Shown here: one piece after another, positions 1 to 6,953 of the stretch
Numbering within the stretch: the first letter of the stretch is position 1
Layout: each line of letters starts with the position of its first letter
NCBI RefSeq assembly: GCF_000721105.1
Contig: NZ_JOEV01000008.1
Coordinates: 115,225-179,224 of the forward strand
DNA length: 64,000 nucleotides
Direction of reading: 5' to 3'
Source: Streptomyces cellulosae
GTDB lineage: Bacteria > Actinomycetota > Actinomycetes > Streptomycetales > Streptomycetaceae
The notes under the pieces: model-generated
What the model was told of the DNA's origin: nothing
Databases searched by the model: none
The model's input: the letters and a program-made list of their open reading frames with translations, nothing else
Program-made: the position numbers and the translations under genes

Positions 1-1234
1 CCTCGACCTCCTCCTCGGGCTCGCGGCCCGGGGTGGGGAGGTTCCACTTGGTGATGGCGAAGCGGAAGACGGTGTAGTAGATGGCGCCGAAGACCAGGCC
101 GATCGGGATGATCAGCCAGGGCTTGGTGGCGAGGTTCCAGTTCAGGGCGTAGTCGATGAAGCCGGCGGAGAAGGTGAAGCCCGCGTGGACGCCGAGCGCC
201 CAGGTGACCGCCATCGAGACGGCCGTGAGGACCGCGTGGATCGCGTACAGCACCGGGGCGATGAACATGAACGAGAACTCGATCGGCTCGGTCACACCGG
301 TCACGAAAGAGGTCAGCGCCAGCGAGATCATCATGCCCATCACGGCCTTGCGGCGCTCGGGACGTGCCGAGTGGGCGATGGCGATCGCGGCGGCCGGCAG
401 ACCGAACATCATGATCGGGAAGAAGCCCGACATGAACTGCCCGGCCGTCGGGTCACCGGCGAAGAAGCGGTTCAGGTCACCGTGGACGATCGCGCCCGTG
501 GCGTCCTTGAAGTCACCGAGCTGGAACCACGAGACGGTGTTCACGAACTGGTGCATGCCGATGGGGATCAGCGCGCGGTTGATGAGGCCGAACAGCGCCG
601 CACCGAAGGCGCCGAGACCCGTCATCCACTCGCCGAAGTCGGAGATGACCTCGCCGATCGGCTCCCAGACCAGGCCGAAGAAGACACCCATGACCGTGCC
701 GACGAACGCCATGATGATCGGCACCAGACGGCGGCCGTTGAAGAAGCCGAGCCAGTCCACCAGCCTGGTGCGGTGGAAGCGCTGCCACAGCACCGCGGAC
801 AGCAGACCCATGATGATGCCGCCGAGGACACCGGGGTTGTTGTAGGTCGCGGCTATGTCCGCGCCCGCCTGGACCTTCGCCTCGGTGACCGGGAACGCCT
901 TCAGGACGTTGCTGTACACCAGGAAGCCGACCAGGGCGGCCAGCGCGGTCGAACCGTCCGACTTCTTCGCGAAGCCGATCGCGACACCGATGCAGAACAG
1001 CATCGGCAGGTTGTCGAAGATCGCGCCGCCGGCCGTGGCGAACACGGCCGTGACCTTGTCCGGCAGGTTCAGCTTGTCGTGGACGTCCTGCTGGCCGAAG
1101 CGGAGCAGGAGGCCCGCCGCCGGCAGCACGGCGATCGGGAGCTGCAGGCTGCGGCCGACCTTCTGCAGGCCCTGGAACAGTCCGGAACCCCGCTTCTTCG
1201 CGGGGGCCGCCGGTGTCGCGGTGGCGGAGCTCAT
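1..1234 (-). CDS. nagE2: PTS transporter EIIC subunit, N-acetylglucosamine/glucose type (partial)
   Basis: Membrane permease of the phosphotransferase system, taking up an amino sugar (most likely GlcNAc) while EIIB phosphorylates it. The reading frame starts at ATG 1234 (MSSATATPAAPAKKRG) and is still open at position 1; the visible tail (TPGREPEEEVE) is hydrophilic, so only a few residues are likely missing. Seen: many hydrophobic segments, the entry LFQGLQKVGRSLQLPIAVLP and the family signature GVTEPIEFSF. It diverges from the EIIB gene, with two dre-like boxes 17-49 bp upstream. In S. coelicolor the GlcNAc permease NagE2 and EIIB NagF are DasR-controlled and lie close together (established knowledge); the symbol rests on that resemblance plus the neighbours. 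A glucose-specific permease cannot be excluded from sequence alone. Confidence 0.88.
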   Translation of the reverse strand, partial: MSSATATPAAPAKKRGSGLFQGLQKVGRSLQLPIAVLPAAGLLLRFGQQDVHDKLNLPDKVTAVFATAGGAIFDNLPMLFCIGVAIGFAKKSDGSTALAALVGFLVYSNVLKAFPVTEAKVQAGADIAATYNNPGVLGGIIMGLLSAVLWQRFHRTRLVDWLGFFNGRRLVPIIMAFVGTVMGVFFGLVWEPIGEVISDFGEWMTGLGAFGAALFGLINRALIPIGMHQFVNTVSWFQLGDFKDATGAIVHGDLNRFFAGDPTAGQFMSGFFPIMMFGLPAAAIAIAHSARPERRKAVMGMMISLALTSFVTGVTEPIEFSFMFIAPVLYAIHAVLTAVSMAVTWALGVHAGFTFSAGFIDYALNWNLATKPWLIIPIGLVFGAIYYTVFRFAITKWNLPTPGREPEEEVE

Positions 1235-1250
1235 ACTTCCTCCATCGGGT

Positions 1251-1283
1251 GGTGGTCTACACCACTCAGTGGTGTAGACCATG
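1251..1283. promoter_or_regulatory. Two adjacent DasR operator (dre-like) boxes
   Basis: GGTGGTCTACACCACT (1251-1266) and AGTGGTGTAGACCATG (1268-1283) are near copies of the dre consensus ACTGGTCTAGACCACT, separated by one base. Together they form a perfect 14-bp inverted repeat (1253-1266 against 1268-1281). They lie just upstream of the EIIC start at 1234. DasR is a GntR-family repressor released by glucosamine-6-phosphate in Streptomyces (established knowledge); binding here is inferred. Confidence 0.8.
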
Positions 1284-1349
1284 TTGTAGCACGATGAAGG
1301 TGAGATAAGGAACCCACGCATTTCATCATGGGTTGGCGACCGCCCTGCG

Positions 1350-1366
1350 GGTGGTGTAGACCAGCT
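1350..1366. promoter_or_regulatory. DasR operator (dre-like) upstream of the EIIB gene
   Basis: GGTGGTGTAGACCAGCT matches the dre consensus on either strand and lies 62 bp before the EIIB start at 1429. With the doublet at 1251-1283 it gives each divergent PTS gene its own box. Confidence 0.7.
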
Positions 1367-1428
1367 ACGCACGATGTCGGTATCACGATGTCGGTGCACG
1401 ACTTCGGTTCGGAGCAGGGAGAAGGAAC

Positions 1429-1662
1429 ATGGCCACCAAGGCTGAGAAGATCGTCGCCGGGCTCGGCGGCATCGACAACATCGAAGAGGTCGAGGGCTGC
1501 ATCACCCGCCTGCGGACCGAGGTCGTCGACGCCGGCAAGGTCGACGAGGCCGCCCTGAAGGCAGCCGGCGCCCACGGCGTCGTCAAGATGGGCACCGCCA
1601 TCCAGGTCGTCATCGGCACCGACGCCGACCCGATCGCGGCGGAGATCGAAGACATGATGTGA
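1429..1662 (+). CDS. nagF: PTS EIIB subunit, GlcNAc/glucose type
   Basis: A 77-residue phosphocarrier that accepts phosphate from EIIA and passes it to the sugar carried by the EIIC permease. The phosphorylatable cysteine is Cys24 in GCITRLR, the hallmark of EIIB domains of the glucose/GlcNAc class; the length fits a stand-alone EIIB domain. Start ATG 1429 is preceded by GGAGAAGGA at good spacing. It diverges from the EIIC gene and has its own dre-like box at 1350-1366. In Streptomyces the stand-alone EIIB for GlcNAc is NagF (established knowledge); assignment here is by similarity and context. A strong hairpin follows the stop codon, so it is probably monocistronic. Confidence 0.9.
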   Translation: MATKAEKIVAGLGGIDNIEEVEGCITRLRTEVVDAGKVDEAALKAAGAHGVVKMGTAIQVVIGTDADPIAAEIEDMM

Positions 1663-1694
1663 AGTGCGGGAATCGTCCCCGGCTTCACCCCCTG

Positions 1695-1732
1695 AAGGGC
1701 CCCTCTCCGAGCACCGCGAGAGGGGCCCCTTC
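1695..1732 (+). terminator. Hairpin terminator after the EIIB gene
   Basis: GGGCCCCTCTC (1697-1707) pairs perfectly with GAGAGGGGCCC (1718-1728) around a 10-nt loop, with flanking A-T pairs. There is no long U-run, as usual for Streptomyces. It separates the EIIB gene from the leaderless rph promoter. Confidence 0.75.
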
Positions 1733-1757
1733 CGCAGGTACGGCTAGGCTCAGCGGC

Positions 1758-2495
<738 letters not shown>

Positions 2496-2639
2496 AGGGC
2501 CCACCAAGAAGGACGGCCGCGCCGGGCAACCGCGGCGACCGTCCTCGCGTCACTACGGGTACGGGCGCACGGCCCACCACCGTGCGCCCGGCCACACGGG
2601 GGGCCCGCTGGGGGCCTGACCAACGGGAGGACCGGATCC

Positions 2640-3044
2640 ATGGGCGCGAGCCGACGCCGCCGTAGTCGCCGTACCGTCATCGCCGCCGCCGTCGCGGCCG
2701 TCGGACTGACGGTCGGCCTCACCACCGGCTGCGACGCCGTCAACAAGGCCCTGGACTGCGTCCAGACCGCCGACGCCATCGCCGACAGCGTCACCGACCT
2801 CCAACAGGCTGTGGAGAACGCGTCGAACGACCCGACGCAGTTGGAGGAGTCCCTCGACTCCATCGACAAGAACCTCGACGACATCGGCGACAAGACCGAC
2901 AACGCCGACGTCAACAAGGCGGTCGACAGCCTCGCCGACGCCGTCGGCAACGTCCGTACGGCCGTCAAGAACGGCGACGCGACCCCCGACCTCAGCCCGG
3001 TCACGGACGCGGCGGGCGAACTGACGAAGGTGTGCACGCCGTAG
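2640..3044 (+). CDS. Small secreted lipoprotein of unknown function
   Basis: A 134-residue protein with an Arg-rich N-terminus (MGASRRRRSRRTVIAAAV), a hydrophobic stretch and the lipobox LTTGC (Cys about residue 31), so probably an extracytoplasmic lipoprotein. The mature part is rich in Asp, Asn, Val and Ala with heptad-like helices (SVTDLQQAVENASNDPTQLEESLDSI is the central run) suggesting a helical or coiled-coil fold. I recognise no enzymatic motif. It lies between rph and rdgB on the same strand, with GGGAGG upstream of ATG 2640; it may be co-transcribed with them. Confidence 0.8.
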   Translation: MGASRRRRSRRTVIAAAVAAVGLTVGLTTGCDAVNKALDCVQTADAIADSVTDLQQAVENASNDPTQLEESLDSIDKNLDDIGDKTDNADVNKAVDSLADAVGNVRTAVKNGDATPDLSPVTDAAGELTKVCTP

Positions 3045-3075
3045 CCCCGCCGGTGCGGCCGGGATACTGGTGGGC

Positions 3076-3678
3076 ATGACCCGCCTGATCCTCGCCACCC
3101 GCAACGCCGGAAAGATCACCGAACTCAGGGCGATCCTCGCCGACGCAGGCCTGCCGCACGAACTCGTGGGCGCCGACGCCTATCCCGACGTCCCCGACGT
3201 CAAGGAAACGGGCGTCACGTTCGCCGAGAACGCCCTGCTCAAGGCCCACGCCCTCGCCCAGGCGACGGGCCTGCCCGCCGTGGCCGACGACTCCGGCCTC
3301 TGCGTCGACGTCCTGAACGGCGCCCCCGGCATCTTCTCGGCCCGCTGGTCGGGACGCCACGGGGACGACCGCGCGAACCTCGAGCTGCTGCTGGCGCAGC
3401 TGTCCGACATCGCCGACGACCACCGGGGCGCCCACTTCGCGTGCGCGGCGGCCCTCGCCCTGCCGGACGGCACGGAGAGGGTGGTCGAAGGCCGGCTACG
3501 AGGCGTACTCCGGCACGCCCCCGTCGGCACGGACGGCTTCGGCTACGACCCGATCCTCCAGCCGGAGGGCGACACCCGGACGTGCGCGGAACTGACGGCG
3601 GAGGAGAAGAACGCGATCAGCCATCGGGGGCAGGCGTTTCGGGCGTTGGTGCCGGTGGTGCGGGAGGTGTTGGGTTGA
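3076..3678 (+). CDS. rdgB: Non-canonical purine NTP pyrophosphatase (RdgB/HAM1)
   Basis: A 200-residue enzyme that hydrolyses dITP, ITP and XTP to monophosphates and keeps them out of DNA and RNA. Seen: N-terminal MTRLILATRNAGKITEL (nucleotide-binding T/SxNxxK motif), FAENALLKAHA, ADDSGLCVDVLNGAPGIFSAR, GTDGFGYDPIL and C-terminal EKNAISHRGQAF; full family length. ATG 3076 is chosen over the in-frame GTG 3070 because all family members start with M-x-x-hydrophobic-ATRN. GATACT (3063-3068) ends 7 nt before ATG, a possible leaderless promoter in addition to read-through from upstream. A hairpin follows the stop. Confidence 0.96.
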   Translation: MTRLILATRNAGKITELRAILADAGLPHELVGADAYPDVPDVKETGVTFAENALLKAHALAQATGLPAVADDSGLCVDVLNGAPGIFSARWSGRHGDDRANLELLLAQLSDIADDHRGAHFACAAALALPDGTERVVEGRLRGVLRHAPVGTDGFGYDPILQPEGDTRTCAELTAEEKNAISHRGQAFRALVPVVREVLG

Positions 3679-3687
3679 CGCATGGCG

Positions 3688-3714
3688 GAGGGGCTGCCAG
3701 ACGGGCAGCCCCTC
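3688..3714 (+). terminator. Hairpin terminator after rdgB
   Basis: GAGGGGCTGCC (3688-3698) pairs perfectly with GGCAGCCCCTC (3704-3714), an 11-bp stem with a 5-nt loop. It lies between rdgB and the oppositely oriented tRNA gene and could also stop transcripts leaving the tRNA. Confidence 0.75.
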
Positions 3715-3720
3715 TACACG

Positions 3721-3804
3721 TGCGGCCGGTGGGATTCGAACCCACACGGGCTTTCGCCCACTGCGATCTAAACGCAGCTCGGCTGCCAGTTACGACACGG
3801 CCGC
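3721..3804 (-). tRNA. tRNA-Leu, anticodon UAG
   Basis: Read on the minus strand: 7-bp acceptor stem GCGGCCG/CGGCCGC, anticodon stem CTGCG/CGCAG with loop TTTAGAT giving anticodon UAG, a long variable arm (GGGC-GAAA-GCCC), a T arm with GGTTCGAAT, and discriminator A at 3721. The long variable arm and A73 are class II tRNA-Leu features. CCA is not encoded. No tyrosine-recombinase gene is adjacent, so I see no sign that it serves as an attachment site here. Confidence 0.95.
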
Positions 3805-3858
3805 TCAAAACCGATCAGTACGCTGGACCGGCAGCGATCAGTGTACGGGCAGAGCGTG

Positions 3859-4917
3859 CTACGCGGCGAGGGGAAGCCGCTCCTTCTGACGGCACCACGT
3901 CTCCGTCAGCGCATGACAGTTCGGGCACAGGTATCGCAGATTCTCCCGGCGGTTGTCGCGCCAGTCACCGTTGACGTGATCGATCTGCAGTGTGATCGAT
4001 TGGCCCAGCCACTCGCCTGTGTTGCCGCACGTCTCGCATGCGTACGGCACTCCGATCTCGGTCAGCGCCCGGTGAAGCTGAGATCTGTTGGTGCGTCCGG
4101 CGTCGGAGGGCAGGACAACGAGTACACGGTGAGAGATGGGCCCAGGTGCGGGGCGTTCCGGCTGCGCCCATGTCCGGCGCTTGAAGTGGCTCGTGTCCAG
4201 CCCGAGTCGGGTCGCCGCGCGTCGGACACGCCGGTGATTGGTGTCGTTGACGTCCAGCCCAAGGCCGCGCATGACGTCTGCGTAGCTCTCGGAGTGCTGC
4301 ACGAGTTCGCGGAGCCTGTCCTCGGAGATCGATACGCGCCTGTGCGAGAAGTGCGCCGTGCCGATGGACTGGGTGCGCAGCATGCGGCTCAGGGTTGCCC
4401 GCGAGCGACTGTCGTCCGGTACGCCCAGTGCGCGAGCCACGCCGCGCACGCTGGTCGCCGTTGCCGCAGCCTCCCGGAGTTCTTCCGTGGTGAAGGGCAG
4501 GTCCAGGTCAGGCCGGTCGATACCGGGGAAGTGGCTGATGTCGATGCCTGCCGCCTGGATGCGGCGCCGAATGTGCGACAGAGTGCCGGTGGCCGGGGTG
4601 GCGCCCAGCTTCAGTGCCACTTCGCGCAGCGAGGACGACGAAGCGGCAGCTTCGGCGATGGCTGAGTCCGGGTACTTGCGCCACGGGCTGCGCTTGACGA
4701 AGTGGCTTGTGTCGAGTTCATGCCCCGCTACTTTCTCCTGTAGCACACGCCTTTGCCCCCCGCTGGGCGTGAGCCCGAGCCGCCGCATCAGATCTGACCA
4801 GTTGCGGGCCTCGGCGACGACTGGTGCGAGCTGATCCTTTCCGTACGCGTCCGCTCGCAATGCGCCGCGACCAGGGCTGGCGCTCATAGCCGGTCCGGGT
4901 GTGTCCTGCACGTCCAT
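3859..4917 (-). CDS. HNH nuclease with four tandem N-terminal DNA-binding-like repeats
   Basis: A 352-residue protein. The C-terminus is an HNH domain with zinc-binding pairs CETC (294-297) and CPNC (331-334), the IDH motif (313-314) and an Asn-rich NRRENLRYLC segment. Before it lie four repeats of about 55-60 residues, each a predicted helical unit ending in a (D/G)(T/I)(S/A)HF motif (ends near residues 73, 130, 190, 245); they look like repeated helix-turn-helix modules. Start ATG 4917 has GGAGGGG upstream; ATG 4884 is an alternative. The gene lies directly upstream of tRNA-Leu on the same strand. Similar repeat-HNH architectures occur in phage and actinobacterial homing-type nucleases (family knowledge); role here unknown, possibly selfish or defensive. 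Confidence 0.85.
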   Translation of the reverse strand: MDVQDTPGPAMSASPGRGALRADAYGKDQLAPVVAEARNWSDLMRRLGLTPSGGQRRVLQEKVAGHELDTSHFVKRSPWRKYPDSAIAEAAASSSSLREVALKLGATPATGTLSHIRRRIQAAGIDISHFPGIDRPDLDLPFTTEELREAAATATSVRGVARALGVPDDSRSRATLSRMLRTQSIGTAHFSHRRVSISEDRLRELVQHSESYADVMRGLGLDVNDTNHRRVRRAATRLGLDTSHFKRRTWAQPERPAPGPISHRVLVVLPSDAGRTNRSQLHRALTEIGVPYACETCGNTGEWLGQSITLQIDHVNGDWRDNRRENLRYLCPNCHALTETWCRQKERLPLAA

Positions 4918-5018
4918 GCCCCTCCGATCTCGGCCACACGTTCGTGGCCTCGTACGGAGTAACGAACCGTAGATCGGACAGTCACGCCCGAAATCTGAAG
5001 TAAGTAGATATGCTGTAG

Positions 5019-5072
5019 CTCACCGGTGAGGCCTTCCAAATGCGGACTCTTGTCCGCTCGGGAGGCTTTTTT
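5019..5072 (+). promoter_or_regulatory. Structured 5' leader that sequesters the GNAT gene's ribosome binding site
   Basis: Three elements in order: a perfect palindrome CTCACCGGTGAG (5019-5030); a long hairpin in which GCCTtCC (5031-5037) pairs with GGAGGC (5061-5066) and GCGGAC (5042-5047) pairs with GTCCGC (5052-5057); then six T residues (5067-5072). ATG follows at 5074. The GGAGG at 5061-5065 is the ribosome binding site and is inside the stem, while the stem plus U-run looks like an intrinsic terminator. Either an attenuator or a translational switch is plausible. A -10-like TATGCT is at 5009-5014. Confidence 0.55.
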
Positions 5073-5073
5073 C

Positions 5074-5583
5074 ATGACCTCAGCAGAGTTGGACATCCGA
5101 CCAGCCACCCCCGCCGATCGCCCTACCGTCGAACGCCTCTGGCTTCTCTTCCGGCACGACCTGTCCGAGTTCGGCGGTCAACTGCCCAACCCTGACGGGA
5201 CATTCCGTAGTGAGCGGCTGGAGGCTGCCTTCTCCGGGGATCCGGACTGGGCGCCGTATCTGTTCAGCGTCGGCGAGCATCCCGTCGGGTTCGCGTTCGT
5301 GCGGGCGCTCAGCGGGCCCACTCGGGTGCTCAACAGTTTCTTTGTCGTGCGGGGGGTGCGCAGGAGCGGGGTGGGACTGCGGGCCGTACGGGAGGTCGTC
5401 GCCCGGCATCCGGGGGAGTGGGAGATCGCGTTTCAGGACGCCAATGCCGGTGCTGTTCGCTTCTGGCGGCGGGTGGCCGTCGAGCTTGCCGGGGACCGTT
5501 GGGAGGAGGAGCGCAGGCCGGTTCCGGATCGGCCCGACCTGGCTCCTGATGTCTGGATCTCGCTCAGATACCCAAATCCTTGA
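5074..5583 (+). CDS. GNAT-family N-acetyltransferase
   Basis: A 169-residue protein with the GNAT fold: N-terminal LDIRPATPADRPTVERLWLL, central strand SVGEHPVGFAFVRAL, the beta4 strand LNSFFVVRGVRRSGVGLRAV (acetyl-CoA pyrophosphate loop R-x-S-G-x-G) and EIAFQDANAGAVRFWRRV, a typical C-terminal GNAT motif. Substrate unknown. ATG 5074 is chosen because GGAGG lies 8 nt upstream; that site is buried in the leader hairpin described separately. It is divergent from the HNH gene, and its last 20 bp overlap the convergent bcp gene. Confidence 0.9.
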   Translation: MTSAELDIRPATPADRPTVERLWLLFRHDLSEFGGQLPNPDGTFRSERLEAAFSGDPDWAPYLFSVGEHPVGFAFVRALSGPTRVLNSFFVVRGVRRSGVGLRAVREVVARHPGEWEIAFQDANAGAVRFWRRVAVELAGDRWEEERRPVPDRPDLAPDVWISLRYPNP

Positions 5584-6031
5584 TGATCTTCGCCACGTGG
5601 CCCGTGGCCCGGACGTTGTACAGGGCCCGTTCGACCTTGCCCTGTTCGTCCACGACGATCGTGGAGCGGATGACGCCCATGTAGGTCTTGCCGTAGTTCT
5701 TCTTCTCGCCGTAGGCGGCGTAGGCCTCGGTGACGGTCTTTTCGGGGTCTGCCAGGAGGGTGACCTTGAGGTTTTCCTTCTCGCGGAACTTCGCCAGCTT
5801 TTCGGGCTTGTCCGGGGAGATGCCGATGACGTCGTAGCCGGCGGCGGCCAGGACGTCGAGGTTGTCCGTGAAGTCGCAGGCCTGCTTCGTGCAGCCGGGG
5901 GTCAGGGCGGCCGGGTAGAAGTAGACGATGACCTTGCGGCCCTGGTAGTCCGACAGGGAGACGTCTTTTCCGTCGGCGTCGGGGAGGGTGAAGGCGGGGG
6001 CCACGTCACCGGGCTGGAGTCGCTCGCTCAT
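5564..6031 (-). CDS. bcp: Peroxiredoxin, bacterioferritin comigratory protein type
   Basis: A 155-residue thiol peroxidase that reduces H2O2 and organic hydroperoxides. Seen: MSERLQPGDVAPAFTLPDADG, YFYPAALTPGCTKQACDF with the peroxidatic Cys in TPGCTKQAC (a second Cys five residues on, as in the Bcp/PrxQ class), GISPDKPEKLAKF and STIVVDEQGKVERALYNV. Full family length. ATG 6031 fits the family N-terminus; the frame also extends upstream to 6058 without support. Its 3' end overlaps the GNAT gene by 20 bp. Confidence 0.96.
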   Translation of the reverse strand: MSERLQPGDVAPAFTLPDADGKDVSLSDYQGRKVIVYFYPAALTPGCTKQACDFTDNLDVLAAAGYDVIGISPDKPEKLAKFREKENLKVTLLADPEKTVTEAYAAYGEKKNYGKTYMGVIRSTIVVDEQGKVERALYNVRATGHVAKIIKDLGI

Positions 6032-6138
6032 CGGGCCAGCGTAACCGGGGGTCCACATCGTGCGACGCGGCGCGGAGCTGACAGACTGTCCAGAACAAGC
6101 GGCAGCAACAGGTATCAGCTGACTTCGGAGGCCCTACG

Positions 6139-6468
6139 GTGGCGGACACGTCGGACACGAGAACACCGGCGCAGATCGAGGCGGACATCAAGCGCCGCCG
6201 CGAGGTGCTGGCCGAGACGCTTGACGAGCTCGGGGTGCGCGTGCACCCGAAGACGATCGTCTCAGACGCGAAGGCCAAGGTCGTCTCCCATGTCGACCAC
6301 ACGCTGGGCCGCGCCTACGTCGGGGTCAACCGCGTGGTGAGCGACGTCAAGGCGCAGCTCGTCGACGAGGCGGGCGCACCCCGGCTGGAGCGGGTCGTGC
6401 CGGTCGCGCTCGTGCTGGTCGGGGTGGTGGGGCTGCTGGCCCTGGGAACCCGGCGGCGCAGGGGCTGA
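6139..6468 (+). CDS. DUF3618 membrane-anchored protein
   Basis: A 109-residue protein: an N-terminal charged helix with RTPAQIEADIKRRREVLAETLDEL (typical of DUF3618), a central region, then one transmembrane helix (VVPVALVLVGVVGLLALG) and a basic cytosolic tail RRRRG. GTG 6139 has GGAGG 8 nt upstream. Function unknown for the family; it is common in actinomycetes next to bcp and GroES-like genes. Confidence 0.85.
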   Translation: MADTSDTRTPAQIEADIKRRREVLAETLDELGVRVHPKTIVSDAKAKVVSHVDHTLGRAYVGVNRVVSDVKAQLVDEAGAPRLERVVPVALVLVGVVGLLALGTRRRRG

Positions 6469-6521
6469 GCGATACGACCCGCCGGCTTACGGTCGCGGCG
6501 AAGGCAGGTAGGTTCAGTGGT

Positions 6522-6878
6522 GTGAGCGCCAACAGAGACGAGCAGAGCACCCAGCACGACAAGCTGCCCATCCGGATGCTGCACGACCGTGTACTCGTGC
6601 GGCAGGACGCCGGCGAGGGCGAGCGGCGTTCCGGTGGCGGGATCCTGATTCCGGCCACCGCGGCCGTCGGGCGCCGGCTGGCGTGGGCGGAGGTCGTGGC
6701 CGTGGGGCAGAACGTACGGACCGTCGAGCCGGGTGACCGGGTGCTGTTCGACCCGGAGGACCGGGCCGAGGTGGAGGTGCGGGGCATCCCGTACTCGCTC
6801 ATGCGCGAGCGGGATCTGCACGCCGTGGCCGCGGACCGGTTCGAGGGGTCGGAGGACTCGACGGGGCTGTACCTCTGA
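6522..6878 (+). CDS. GroES-like co-chaperonin family protein
   Basis: A 118-residue protein with the Cpn10 fold signature: KLPIRMLHDRVLVRQDA at the start of the domain, SGGGILIPATA, a mobile-loop-like segment, GRRLAWAEVVAVGQNVRTVEPGDRVLFDP. It is longer than GroES (about 95-102) and ends in a divergent tail (FEGSEDSTGLYL). No groEL is adjacent, so it is probably a GroES paralogue rather than the main co-chaperonin. TAGGTT (6509-6514) ends 7 nt before GTG 6522 and no ribosome binding site is seen, so it is probably leaderless. Confidence 0.88.
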   Translation: MSANRDEQSTQHDKLPIRMLHDRVLVRQDAGEGERRSGGGILIPATAAVGRRLAWAEVVAVGQNVRTVEPGDRVLFDPEDRAEVEVRGIPYSLMRERDLHAVAADRFEGSEDSTGLYL

Positions 6879-6903
6879 CGCAGTACCGCTGATCCAGGGT
6901 TCG

Positions 6904-6935
6904 AAAGGGCTGATGACCTCCGTCACCAGCCCTTT
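6904..6935 (+). terminator. Intrinsic terminator between GroES-like and PBP genes
   Basis: AAAGGGCTGATGAC pairs with GTCACCAGCCCTTT (one mismatch) around a short loop and is followed by TTTTGGTTTT. It serves the plus-strand GroES-like gene and, being nearly symmetric, probably also the convergent PBP gene. Confidence 0.8.
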
Positions 6936-6953
6936 TGGTTTTGCGTTCCCGTG

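Noticed and set aside
3721..3804. tRNA-Leu as an integration (att) site
   Set aside because: No integrase gene nearby and no second copy of the tRNA 3' end seen in the window.
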